Source: Candidula unifasciata (lineage: Eukaryota; Mollusca; Gastropoda; Stylommatophora; Geomitridae). From it: 64,000 nucleotides of DNA. Each line of letters starts with the position of its first letter. The first letter of the stretch is position 1. The DNA is taken from assembly GCA_905116865.2 (NCBI GenBank), contig CAJHNH020008090.1, positions 62,001 to 126,000 of the forward strand, written 5' to 3'. The notes under the pieces were generated by a model. The model was not told where the DNA came from, searched no databases, and was given only the letters and a program-made list of their open reading frames with translations. The translations under genes and the position numbers were made by a program. Of the stretch, positions 12,393-25,000 are shown in pieces.

Positions 12393-12405
12393 TAGAGAGG
12401 GTGAG
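12349..12405. repeat. (GA)n microsatellite
   Basis: About 55 bp, mostly GA, directly after the LINE 3' end. 12410-13060 holds nothing I can assign. Confidence 0.9.
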
Positions 12406-13378
12406 AAAGAGAGACAATGTCTAAAGAAGAAAGCCCTGTGATCTAAGAACATCAGGGAGTTAGCAACAATGTTTACGAAACATAGAGTCAACAAATTTCA
12501 CTGATGCAAGAAAAACAGGTGATTTCATAACATAATTCAGAGATGATTTCGATTATCTGGAAAAGCGTGGCAAACGGTTAGGGCATGATGTTAGGTTTTG
12601 CAGAGAATGGTTGTGTGTAAAAGCTGTTGTGTCAGTCAGTTACAAATGCTGTCTGAACTTAAAGCTGGTGTATTTGGTGGTATTTAAATTTGAGACAGTA
12701 AGGACAGTAGCAGAAAAACGTTTTTGATAATGTAACTTAAGGATTTCAAATTAGGCAGAGAGTAAACTGTGACGAGTCGTACGATATTCTGTACCTACGC
12801 TAGTATAATTATTCAAATTTGCGCCATCTCTGCACGTTAGATACACGTAACGGAAAGCAAGTTACTTATACGTGACTTAATCAAAAATGAATTAGTACAT
12901 TTTAAGACATATATTATAACTTAGGGAAGTGGAGATTAGGTGAAGATGAAGTTACTGTCAGAACATAAGCGAATACCTCTAACATCTATAGTCTTTTTTT
13001 TTAAGTGTTACATGCATACTCAGAGCTTTAAAGATAAAGCTAAGCTAATCAGTTTGGTGTCCGTGTACAATGACTATCATGAAGGTGAACCAGGTCTAGA
13101 GAACACTCTATAGGTCCACCTAATTCTTTGTAAACTATTTGCAGCCTCTTTTATATGTGCCTGTGTGCGTGTGTGTGTGTGTTTGTGTGTTCAGTTTGTT
13201 ATATTTATTCTGGTCATTTAAAAACATGCTCTAAAAATAGGGCATCATTCAGTTACATTCTCATCATTAATTTATAAAACAAAATCTCCAGAACATTTAC
13301 CAAAAATATAAAGCTAGTTTAATTTTCTCATTAAGCAAACTAATTTGCTGACTATAATTATTACATTGTAAAAGTTTA

Positions 13379-13524
13379 TTAACTCTTTAAGTCCCAGTGA
13401 ACTCATCATACGTTCATAGGTTTCTACCTAGAAGTACAATGAGCGCAGGATGGGCCGATATTACTGCTCTCTTTACTACCCCTTTGATCTCTAATGCTAA
13501 ACCTCTTGGGACTGAAAGAGTTAA
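13379..13524. mobile_element. piggyBac-like MITE with TTAA target sites
   Basis: 146 bp bounded by TTAA (13379-13382 and 13521-13524). Inverted ends: CTCTTTAAGTCCCAG on the left, complement of TTGGGACTGAAAGAG on the right. TTAA target sites and CYCTTT-type ends are the hallmark of piggyBac elements. Internal non-coding sequence only. Confidence 0.75.
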
Positions 13525-13739
13525 TCCTTATGAAATGTTCCTTTATTCTTTGTTGAACCAAGACCTATTCTTTTCCAAGATAAATACTGCCACTGTTTGA
13601 TTTGCTTTATTCTCACATTGATAATTTTAAGCACTATTCGTCGCTTTTAAAATACGAAGCATCAGTTTCGTAAAAGAAAAATTAATATTTATTTAATTAT
13701 TACAATTGGATTGAAGACACAAAAATACAAAAGTAATAG

Positions 13740-14075
13740 TGCCGGCCACGGATTCAGCATTCGCAATTGAAACTTACTAGTCAGGTTGGCGTCCGACAGC
13801 TATGCCGCCGGTGAACCAGGGCTAGTGTAAACACTAGAGGCCACCCCAGTTCTGTGTATCTGTTTATTTCCTTATAGTGCTCAGGTGATAAAACCCAGCC
13901 AAACACTCCCCAGACAGCAACCCTCGAACCATGTGTATGTGTTAAGGGAGGACACTCGCGCTACCCTAAGCTTTTCAAGTATGACAGGCCATTGTCAGAC
14001 TCTACGAGTACGTTGACCACTTAAAGGGACTGTGTGACCGGCGAGGCCACGTGGTCTCCACATACAATGGGTTCG
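13740..14075. repeat. Dispersed repeat interrupted by a retrocopy
   Basis: Contains GTGAACCAGGGCTAGTGTAA followed by ACACTAGAGGCCACC, which also appears in shorter form at 13085-13135 (GTGAACCAGGTCTAGAGAAC). It probably continues after the inserted retrocopy at 15170-15215. Class unknown. 13145-13378 and 13525-13739 show nothing else. Confidence 0.5.
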
Positions 14076-15169
14076 CTGTCCAGTAACCTTTTTTTTTTTT
14101 TTTTTTTTTATAAATGTTTATTGGTTCAAAACATATGTTACAAATCTCTTTACAAAACAAAAGCAAAATCAATAAAATGATGTGGGAAAAAATGATGATG
14201 GTTTGTGCCGTTTCTCACTGACATTTCACAGAAAATAGAGACGGGGGAGGCAGAGAGGTTCAGTGAGTTCGAGGAAAGCTGGGGCTGTTGGGTCTGTCGG
14301 CGGAAATGGTACATTTCGATGGTGATGTTTTACAGGTTTTAAGATATATATTTATTTACAACAACAGAGTGAGTGGAAAGAGAGAATGAAAGAAAGAAGG
14401 GAAGAAGGAAAAGAGAAAAGGGGACACGAAAGCGTAGGCGGACAAGGGAAACAAAGGATGAAATAGAAATTAATTTTCTTTTTGGTAGAAGCAGCAGGAT
14501 ATATTAACATCTGCCTTTCGGCTATCATTAAACATTTTAAACAGAAAAAAATATTTTTAAAACGACGATAATGCAAAACAATATTTATTTTGAGTCATAT
14601 CAAATATTTACAGTAGAAGCCAAGACGGGAGGGGAGACAACCCCAAAGAAGGCCTAACAGAGTAAGCAAAAGGACACAGGACACCACTCATGTCTGTACA
14701 TTGCCTTTCCCGGCAATGTGTCAGTTAGCATAAAGTGGTAAATAGCATAACATGTCAGAAAGCAAGTGCACTTATATAACAATATCAACCATAGTTGAGA
14801 CATCTAGGCCTAACTTTGAGTGCAAGGAGACAGATTATTAACGGGGTATTCATTTCATTTTTAGGCAACCAGTGCTTGACATGGACAGTTTCTACAGCCC
14901 ATATACGTAAAATCACCGGCTGAGAAATGAAAGTGCCTGAGTAAAGGACTCCTCCGAGATCAAGTGAATGGTGAAACTATCAGACTTGACAAGGAAGAAA
15001 ACTGGAGACAAAACACAGTTCAGGAGGACAAGGGAGATAGTCCAGGGTGCAAAGTGGGGGTGGGGCGGCGCAAACTGTTTGCTTTTCTGGTGGTGGTCGG
15101 AGAATATGTTAGCTGTTCGAAACTGTGGCGTTTCAAAGTGGTCACCCATCTAAGTACTGTCCAGTAACC
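14076..15169 (-). pseudogene. Poly(A) retrocopy with 13-bp target duplication and 5S-rRNA-like 5' end
   Basis: CTGTCCAGTAACC occurs at both 14076-14088 and 15157-15169. Between them the minus strand ends in a 21-nt poly(A) (14089-14109 as T on +), with AATAAA at 14122-14117, about 8 nt upstream of the tail. This is a classic LINE-mobilised retrocopy. At its 5' end the minus strand reads GTACTTAGATGGGTGACC (15157 downward), close to the conserved loop/helix region of 5S rRNA. The rest is mRNA 3'-UTR-like and includes an antisense LINE segment (14755-15000) also found at 59340-59560. The parent transcript is not recognised. Confidence 0.8.
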
Positions 15170-15537
15170 AACCGGGTTTTCCTAGAGGGCTGAACGAAGA
15201 TACTAGCACACAATTTTATTATATGCTGAACTTAGCAAACTATGTTAAATCTGCATGGTTTAAAGCTTCTGAATAGTATAAAATTGTTTTCCTTTAATAA
15301 AATATGTTACTATTTGTTGCATATAACAAAGTTGTATATACATACAAACACACATTATAGACTATATTTCTCCATAAACCCCCTCTGTATCTTTGGGGAG
15401 AGTTTTGTTTCTTGTAAAAATAAGTAAAATTTAAATTTGCCAAATTGTTATCGAACTTGAAATTAACAAATTATACACGGTTATGCACCTTATTAATCAT
15501 GGGCAGTGCCAACGATTAGATTACGAGGTTAGTTGCG

Positions 15538-15715
15538 TATCCTTTACAGGACGTTGCAGAACCAACTCCAACAGCCCCTGGCTATTGTGTGGTTTTTTAG
15601 GCAAATTTACGTCCAGTAGTTTGCCATTGCTCACTGGACGGTCGGCTTTCTTGATACCACTGTCGAAACCAACGCAAGGCGAGTGGCCTGCAGCTTGGAT
15701 CGAAGATTAGATTAC
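15538..15715 (-). mobile_element. tRNA-derived SINE, family A, inverted
   Basis: The minus strand contains GTTCTGCAACGTCCTGTAAA and GGTTTCGACAGTGGTATCAA; close to the copy at 37598-37830. 15716-16825 contains no gene I can support. 16190-16260 is locally GC-richer (GGACGTGGACGCACTGCGCA), but no promoter can be claimed. Confidence 0.7.
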
Positions 15716-16829
15716 TACTAAGTGAATATTTACTGACTAATGGATTTAATCGTGGCAGAATATAAAATATAAATTTGTATGTTGTATATTATGAAAATGT
15801 TAATTAAGAATTGTTATCATTATTTGCAGACGTTGTTACATGCAACAATCCACTTATAAATGAAACAGATTAAACATCATTGTTTGATTATCATGATTGA
15901 AAAACGGATCAATATCATTGCACAAGGGTAGCTATCAACACATAAGTTCTCCGTTTAACTTTTAACTTTTGCCTGAGTCCTAAAAATTATATCTGACTAC
16001 ACAAAATATCTTCTACAGTAGTGCTGAAAACAAAATGATGCTTTTAAAAGGTGTCGGTACTGGGCAGCGTTGCGTAAAGCCAAAGAAACAAAAAATCATT
16101 GATAGTGATGATGAAAATAATAATATACATCGCACATGATGATGATGTATTGCCCTGTTTCCATAGTCATCAGTGTACACAAAAGTAACACCGGACGTGG
16201 ACGCACTGCGCATGTGTGTATTGTCTGTTTACAAGCTCTGCTGGAGTAGTTGACGCTGGACTGCCTCTACGGGAAAGGAATGCCAACTAGAGATTCCTTC
16301 AGATCTTGACACTTTCAGTAGGTAGTTGAGCTGACTGCACACATCTGAGTTTGAAGTTTACTAGTACTTCTTCTTTCGACTCACTGTTACCCTGGGTTGT
16401 AGCCTGGTGTCACTGTCATGGCCTTCTGTGATGGTTTCGTCTTCGACCTGTCGTCTGCAGGCAGCAAAACTAAAACCGTTTATCTTCCTATCTGTCCGTC
16501 TGACTTTAGTCAAATTTTCAAAATCATTTTTTAAACTCATACAACCAGTACAGCTGAATGCGTATTAAAAAAAGCGCTTTCCAGAGGTACCTTATTCATG
16601 CATATATGTCAGTTCTAAGCTGAGCTTTTGTATCAGTATCACTATGGCTGTAAGGCATGCCTGGCTGTAACACGGGCATTAGTATGGCTGGGTACTATTA
16701 AGTTCCCACACGTATGCAATCTTAGTGACTTAATGAATATGCTTAAAAAAATCCAAGCTGGATTTATCAGACAAGAAGTGATTGCAACAGTTAGCACTTC
16801 ATGAAAAGCTTCCTTAGCCTTAATCTTTG

Positions 16830-17205
16830 CGCCAGGTTATAGTATACGGGTGTTCAAGGAAACGAGCGTGCAGACTGTCTTGCTGACACTGCGGTTGCTA
16901 TGGCTGGTACAGTACTGGACAGAAGTGTTGTTGTCAATGCCATGCACTGCACTTACCGTACCTAGGAGCATGCCAAAGGAAATGACTCTGTATCCCTGTC
17001 TAGACTGATAGACATGGGGGTGCAGCCTGGAGCTGCAAGAAATGAACATTTCACTAAGGGAACAAGACGTTTCATTAACCAACACACAACAGGCATCATC
17101 AGTCGTTTTACACTTGTGGCGCTTTTGAGAAGGAGATCGGAGCACCTAGGGATCTGTCCGGAGTGCTGTAATGATAATCCTTTCTAATCACTTATCACTA
17201 TCATT
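16830..17205 (+). mobile_element. RNase H/3' end fragment of an I-like LINE
   Basis: The + strand reads GNERADCLADTAVAMAG (RNase H C-terminal motif), a tail with NISLREQDVSLTNTQQASS, and a GICPECC cysteine motif. The same order occurs in the fuller LINE at 23920-27215. One frameshift. 17206-18250 shows no feature I recognise. Confidence 0.75.
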
Positions 17206-18254
17206 TAACTTAATTCTTTGGTCATCTTCTCATTTTCCGCCGTGAGTTCTGCTGTAGAAGGTCTTGTTTATACTTTCATCTGGATTTAATCTGTCTAAGG
17301 TTACCACTTAATTTTCTTTCTTTGAATTTTTATTGTAATTGAGGCATTGCCTTTTTCAAATCCTCTAACTGATGCTGATACTCACAGTAGTCAAAGTACA
17401 ACTGACTATAATCAATACATAATTGAAATTACACAAGGGACAAATCTTGGTGTTTAATCTTCTTCATTCATCAAACTTTTCCAGCCTAGATGCTTGCTCC
17501 TTGTGAAATGAAAGGTATAGAATTGATGTGGTGGTCATTGTTCCCCTCAAGGATTGCAGTCCTTAAGATTAACAATCAAAGGATGAGAAACCAGCTGGAG
17601 CAGATTCTGGAAACCCCATTTAAAGTTATACTATAACACTGTTATTAACAGTGATGTTAGGCCATCCTTGTGGTTACAAACTAACCTGCAGTCCATTGTG
17701 GGGATGATAATATAGAATTGCTTTGATCCTTTCAGTAACTTTAAACATTTGAAATCTGCCACTCATGCATCTTTTGCTAGAGCTGCACTTAAATGTGAAC
17801 ATTGTTACATTAATATTAATGCACTGGCTACTGAGAGTGGCTGCTGGACTCACTGAATTTGGTCTGTTCTGTTTGGCTACCTAACAGTTTGACACACCAC
17901 CTATCCAAAATGCCCTTCATATCTGGATGTAAGTCCAGTGAGCTAAAACCACAGTTTTCCCATCCGACCTCCTAAAAAGTTATGTAAGGACCTTAATGGA
18001 TACACTAAATACTATCCCGCTGTTCTAACTGGGTAAGAACTTTGTGTTGTTTGCTGAAAACAAGGCAGGGGTGCTTATGTCAGTTTCATAAGTGTTGTGA
18101 TTTTGATTCTTCACTCAACTTGAGCATTCTTGAGTATATTGTCCCATCATTTCCGGTATCTTCAGCTAACAGACTGCAGCCTTCTGTTTGCATGAAAACC
18201 AGCTGTACACACATGTCATAATTGTAACTCTATCACAGAGCTTAAGAAAAGTGG

Positions 18255-18662
18255 AGAGAGGTATGCTACATGCAGAGGAGCAAGCATTGCTTTAGAAGTC
18301 CCAGGTGGTTAGTATCCTTTGGATATTTTCTCCAGGTTCTGTCAGTGTGTTAGGAAACAGACAGGCCAATATACTTGCTGATTCTGCATCACTTGGTGGT
18401 GAATTGACACATGACAAGCTAGATGTTGTAAAGGCCCTTTGGGGGTGAGTGAACATGAATAGATCATGGTCTGAGGAAAAATGGGGTTGCAAGGAGTGAC
18501 CAGTAGATCCGGCCAGTGCTCAACACTCAAAGGAAGTTTGAGATGAGTATACAATCAGACTGTTAGTGGTACCATTGTAACTGGAACTCTGTGCTTGCTG
18601 CTAAAAATGGGGATGGAGCACTTACTGGAATGTCCTGAGTGCTGTGGTGTAGATTCTTAATT
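18255..18662 (+). mobile_element. 3' fragment of an I-like LINE
   Basis: The shared tail GTACCATTGTAACTGGAACT to GAATGTCCTGAGTGCTGTG recurs at 21285-21395 and 30770-30860. It is the C-terminal ECPECC region of the LINE family at 16830. It ends shortly before CEP131 exon 1. Confidence 0.7.
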
Positions 18663-18933
18663 CAACATTCTTCTACTAGCAATTGTTTATGATTTTCAGA
18701 ATATGACAACCAATATTTGTCCAACTTATCTGTTGCTAATATTTTGACTTCTGGCAACTTATCTGCTAGCTTGTAGCCCCACACTTCAGCATTATCCGGA
18801 TAGTATATCCATGAGAGTTTTATAAAGGAAAAATATGGGTGTGTGCACTTATGTATGCATATATATCTGTGTCCCAATTATTTCCTGCACAAACATGGCG
18901 CCAACGTTTCTGTTATGTGTTTTTCAAATCAGA

Positions 18934-19077
18934 ATGGCTCATAGTCGGAAGGATGATCTGAATCTAAGCCTCACTGGCTCTCAGATGTCAGCCATGTCAG
19001 TTCGATCAGCTTCTAATCGACCAAACTCTGCTCACAATAAAAGAGCTAATTCTTTGGTGGATATTAGACATAACAAG
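18934..19077 (+). CDS. CEP131: CEP131 coding exon 1 (residues 1-48)
   Basis: An acceptor-like pyrimidine tract ends in AG at 18931-18932, and the ATG lies one base after it. This suggests that a non-coding 5' exon is spliced on from further upstream. The encoded start MAHSRKDDLNLSLTG carries the short DLSLTG-type motif found at the N-terminus of vertebrate CEP131. A serine/asparagine-rich segment follows, ending in NSLVDIRHNK. Donor GT at 19078, phase 0. An upstream in-frame ATG at 18835 lies before the acceptor and is less likely to be the start. Confidence 0.88.
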
Positions 19078-22000
19078 GTTAGTAATGTTGGTTCCTATGT
19101 ATGAATGTGTTTACGTGAATAGTTGATGTTGTGTGCACATGCACATAATTCTTTTCTACTTCTTAGTGTTCGCTGGCATTAAACTCCTGGGGAAAGTTCT
19201 GGAAGTTTGTCCACCTCCGAACTTTGGTCTTATTCCACAACAGGTCCAGTTGTGTGCACATCTGTTTCTAGCTTTTTTGTATGCAGACTTTTGGTTCCTT
19301 GCCTCTCAAGCAGATGAACTTTAACTTTGAAGGGTGCCCCCAATTAGTTTAATTCTACAACATACTTGTTGGGAAGGCAGCAGGTCTCCTCTTGTTTTCC
19401 CCACGTCGGGTCCCCGGAACCCAAATGCAATGCAATTATTTTGCTATCATCATCCTGTCCTGCCATCATGTCAGCATGTCAGAGCCTGTTCAGTGATTCT
19501 TTGTCCGCCTCTCTTCAGGATGTGCCTAGCATAGTACCATCTTATTTCTTCTTATAACTGTCGAAACAAGTGGTTGTCTAGGTATACTCTCTTATTTCTT
19601 TGTCCTTCTTGAATTCATACTATTGAATATTCATAGGGTTTCTTAGGAAAACTTTGTACCAAGTCACATATGTGCTGATTTAAAGCTAACTTAACTGTCC
19701 TCTGGTACTAAAAGAGTTAGAAATGTGAGCTGTGATGGTGTTGTGGCAAGATACACGCCTGCTGAACCAAATAGCCTTTGGTTCAAATCCTCATCGAGTC
19801 AGATTTTTCTCACAATGGACGTTGTCTACAAGGTCAGCTAAGTCTAAAAGGGTGATATCCTGAAAAGTAAAAATGGCTGGCATGATGTTGACCACATGAC
19901 TCACAGAGTGGTAGCTGGAATTATAAAACTATGAGTCTAGCATCATATGCCTGATGTGCCACTGGCCTAAAAAGGGTCTTTTACTTTTATTACTTATTTG
20001 AAAGATGGGAGCCACCATGGTGTAGCGGTAAGACACTAACCTGCGGATAGGAAGCTCATAGGTTTAGGTCCTGACAGTATAAGAAAATTTTTTTTTTTTT
20101 TTGACTTTGGCTTCCAGATTGACCCAGCCTTGAATGGGTACCAGGTGGAGTCCTGGGAAGTAAAATCAACTGACATGATGCTGACCACATCACCCAACAA
20201 GTGCCCATTGGTCTGTAAAATATAGATAGGTCTAGCCCTGTATGCCTAATTTGGCTTGTAGGCGTGGAAAATGATCCTTTACTTGAAAGATGGGATCACG
20301 TGTCAAAAGATAAACAAATAATAGATGAGATGTGTGTTGCACTTTGGCTAATAATAACTTAAACAATACAACATCACTTTGTCTAACTGTAGCTTGTAAT
20401 CTTCTGGCTTTCCAGCAACTACAGAATGAAGCACAGGCAGGAGGAGATACTGCTCGTCAGAAGAGGAAAGATACCCTAAAAGGTTAGCTGTTTCCTTGTT
20501 TCTTTAATTACAGTTGTATGGGCACATAAGACTTACTTCAGCATTACAGACACTAAAAAAAACATGGAGAATCTATGGCACATCTGCAAGTAAGTTGAAG
20601 TAACGAATTAGAGATTATGCATCTTTCTTATGGTGACTTATGGATGTAAGTCACAGACTTTCAACTCAGTGATTAGAGACAAAAATCTGATTTTTTGAAC
20701 TGGAATGCTGCAGAAAAGCTCTTAGAATACCATGGACCAAGAAGAAGAACAATACCACTTTTCTACATCATATGAACATTGAGTAGAACTGGCTCCTAAA
20801 CAGCATCCTATACCAAAAGCCGAAGTATTTTGGTCATGTAAAACATCATGGTGGCCTGTCATTCTTAGCTAGATCAGTGTTTCCCAAAAATATTTGTGTG
20901 TGTGGATGCCATGTCCCACCTAAGCTTTTCTAAAATTTGTATGCACCCTGCATGCAGGAGTATGTGTATAATATTTATTTTTTTGCATGCTCCTTGCAGA
21001 ATGGCAAGCATTGCTTCAGAGGTCCCCAGTAGTTAGTGTTTTTTGTATATTTTCTCTGAGTTCTGCAGGAATGTTGAGAAATGAACAGGCAGATTGGTTG
21101 GCTGTGCTCAAAGAGATGTTGAATTTATACATGACAAGCTAGGTGTGATCAAGGCCATTTTGGAGCAAGTGAACAATGCAGAGGCACAAACAGATCATTA
21201 TGGTCTGGAGAGTACAGATAGGAGTGACCAGGGGATCTAGTCTACATTCTATCCTCACAGGAAGGGCAAGACAGACATGTGATCAAACTGCTACTGGCAT
21301 TGTCAGAATTTGAACTTTTTTGCTGGTTACTGAAGATGAGGATGGAGCACTTATGGGTTGTTCAAGTGCTGGGATGTCACTTCTCAGCTCAACACCCAAC
21401 ACATGTGTATCAGAAATGATTGGCAGAGCACAAGACAGACGGTTGTACATCGATATGATGACCAATAGGTATTTTTCAGGTTTTCAAAGGGTTCAGTGAT
21501 ATTGAAAACATCACCCATCAGGTATTGGTTGGTGTAATGTGAATTCCCAGGGAAATCCCATAGAGATCCCGACTGGGAGACAAGGTCAGAAGACCAGTGA
21601 AACAAGAGGAAAACGAGATAAACAGGTCTTGAATATCCCGTGGTGAGTGAATAAGGGATATGAGGAAAGCGTGAGACTGGAAGGGAAGATGTGAACCCAG
21701 AGAGGGTAGGAAGGCAGTTGAAGTTCGGACCTGGGTGTGTGCGAGAGAACAGCTGATGAGAATGAAGAACGTATGACCACATGTACTTGTTTCCTAATTG
21801 CCAGTTTCATTGTATACAAAGACCAGGTACAATACGTTAGTAGGATACAGATGTATGATCCGAAAGATATGAGTGGAGAGAATCAGCATGTGAGATAATT
21901 GGCAAGGTCACCAGGAATCAGCCATGCATAGCGACCACGAGGCCAGGAGAGCCTAGTCAGTGAGATTGTGATAACAGCGAATAAAGATGAATAACTGAAC

Positions 22001-25000
22001 GTTCGTCATCTGGTGTGTTCTAGCAACTGTGTGTACATCAATAAAGCAATGTGAAGAATTAAATCAAACCCCTAGCAGATTACATTGCAGTTGGTCTGTG
22101 AAAATATGTGGCTAGCATAATATGTGTGATTATCATCAAGGTGAGAAAACATGTCCTTTATTTTTATACATAGGTATATTGGTAATTGTGGCTTTCTTCT
22201 TCTTCTTCTTTTGTCCTTCTACTTATGCTGCAAAGCATCATAAAGAGAAGTTGTATGCATCAGTGGCGGAGGCATTGCAAGCACACTTTGCAATTCTGAG
22301 ATCCTGGGTTCATCCCAGCGACAGGCTAGTTGGCACCAGACTGCCTTGCTTTGGTTTTGGCATTGGTATTGAGAGCTGACTGCTTAGAAGCAGTGGCAAA
22401 CTACTGAACGTGGAATTGCCTCATGAAATCACAGGTTGCCAAGGAAGCTGGGGTTGGTTCTGCAATGCCTGTAAAGGATACACAATTTACTAACTTTTTT
22501 AAATCCTTGGAAATTAAAGTAAAATTTTAATTCATTAATTAGTGGATTTTTTGTTCTTTCATAGGTAAAGAGTTTTCAGCTTTAAGCCAGCACATATCAT
22601 CAAGTATGTCTATAGTACAGCCCACTAGGATGCCAGCCAATGGATCTACTTCCAAAGGAAAGAGCCAGTAAGTTTAGTATCAACTTGTTAAATAACTAAG
22701 GACGTCTCATTTTCTAATATGTTTCATAATAATAATCTGTTGGCTTCCAGTACGGTGGGAAAAAGAATACACCTGCTGCCCTCCTAACAAGCATATCGTA
22801 AAAGCCGACTAATTAGGAGGGGGTTTTCCTTTAAAGTCAGAGTGCCTCGACTGGAGAGGTGAGGAACAACCAATCACTGCATACAAATAGGCCAAATCTG
22901 TCAAATGGATGTGTAGGCAAAACTCAAGTTCAAGAACAAGACTAACATCCAAAAGTGGATGAACAACCAGAACTTTCTGCTGGAGTGGATGCACAGAAGT
23001 AGAAAATGTATGTGTTCACCTCAGTCATGCCCCCCATTTCCAATCTGTGACTGGCCTAGGCAGCTATTTTACTTCCTTCCTTCATATTTTTCACCTCTGG
23101 GCTTCTGCCTTGTTTGATCACCCAGAGGAAACAAAATCTTAAGTCTGGAAGACAAGTCAAGGCAAATCCCAGATACTTTGTTCAACTATCAGAGACATTA
23201 TCATTAGGGAACACCAGCCTTGTGTCACTCGGGATCCTGTGCGGATACATATTAACTATGTTACTGCTCAGAGAAACAAAACAAAGTCTTTATAATTCAA
23301 CATCTTTTCAAAGGTTCCTGAAAATAGCACTCTTTACAAAGAAAAGAGAGATCAGATCAGATATTATGAGATCCAAAAGAAAATCTTGATAGTAGCAGGG
23401 CTCGATTTAATTAGAACACACATAAAATGGTTCAGCCATTTATTTCCCACAACAAGCAATAATTCACATATGACAGGCAAAAGATAGACTAATCTTGCAA
23501 ACAATGGACATAGAAAATAAGGCTATCCTCCAAATAACGGTCCTAAATTATCGAGGCGGAAAATATACCCTAACAGGGCCTCAGTCACGTGTCAATTGCG
23601 CACTTCCGTCGTCTTAAATTGCGCACTTCCGGCGACTTCCTAGATGGCTAGGACTCACGAGCAAATAAAATGAAGGAAGCTGCAGGAGATGCGGTAGCTG
23701 CTGCTCGTGAGTCCCAGCCATCTAGTTTAGCCCCAGTCCACGCTGCATGGCACCCCAGACATGTCCATAGATGCTCGGATTCCCCCTTCTTCTTCTTCTT
23801 CTTCTTCTTCTTCTTCTTCTTTACATTCACCGGCTGTAAACTCATCAACGTCCGGCGGTGGAAGTTCAAATATGGCAAACCGATGACAGACAAGGACAAA
23901 AGCCGGCAAGCATGATGGCGTGTTTAGGAACCAGTTAAAAGGCAAAAGGCTGAGTAAGAAATACGATAACATATTGTATTGGAACTGTTCCCCCATTTAT
24001 CAGAGGCAACCTGTTGCTGAAGAGCTGCCTTACGGCATGACATTGTGGTCCTACAGGAAACAGGCATCGAGGAAGTTAGAGAGAGTGGCAGATTTTCAAT
24101 GTTTCTACAATAGACGTCAACTCGGGCAGGTCATCCTGGTTCATGACAACATGCTGGCATTCGAGGTCAACATGTCTGAATTGATCAGTGAGGCCCTGCA
24201 GGTGCATGCAGTTAGAGTGTTGACTCTTGTCAAACTTGCGATCATAAATGTTTACGCCTGCGACGGAAAGGTCGATGCGAATCAGTGGCAATGTTAGCTT
24301 ATGTCTGGGGAAAGAAATAGCATCTGCTGCAGAGACTTGATGCTAGATGAAGCCAGTGGGGTTACCAGTAAACAGGGGGAAGATCTGGAAGATGCTCTGG
24401 TATCTGCTGAGCTGGTATGCTTGAATAATGGACATATCACTAGACTGGCCACTCGACCAGGCGACTCTGATAATGTCATTGACTTGTCTCTGGTGCCCAC
24501 CATCTCTCCTCTTTGCAGATGGAACACACTTGGGTACCATGATAACGACTACCTGCCTTGTGTCATCTTGGTTGAGAAGAACAGGAAAAGCAACCTGAGA
24601 AATAGAACAAAGGCCTTTCAGTATGATAGCACAGGCAGGATGCCATTGAAGTTGTAAATTAAATGCCACCCGTAAGCAGTGGAAAAAATGGACTCAACCA
24701 CTATGGTGAGATGAAGAGGTTGAAAGGGCATGGCTGGAAAAGAGTCAGGGTGGGGCAGAAGGCCAGGAAGAGTAACACATCCCAGCCAGATTTCCTGAAT
24801 GACCTGAAAGATAAAGTTAACAAGGCGATTATTGCCTTCAAGTGATGTGCAACACAGGTCAGGAATGAGAAATAAAACGAGAGTACTGTAAGAAAGTTTG
24901 CTCGGAAGGATCTCTAGCAACATTTTGACGACTTCACCAGGCAGTAAACAGAACCACTTGAGGTCAGTGTATCCCAGACTTTCAGAGCACAGATCTTACA

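Noticed and set aside
16880..16905. RFX X-box-like GGTTGCTATGGCTGG as CEP131 promoter element
   Set aside because: Only the left half-site is good, and the string lies in coding sequence of a LINE RNase H fragment (ADTAVAMAG), so the match is probably chance.
23670..23915. Poly-Phe and poly-Glu frames
   Set aside because: They arise from the (TTC)n microsatellite.
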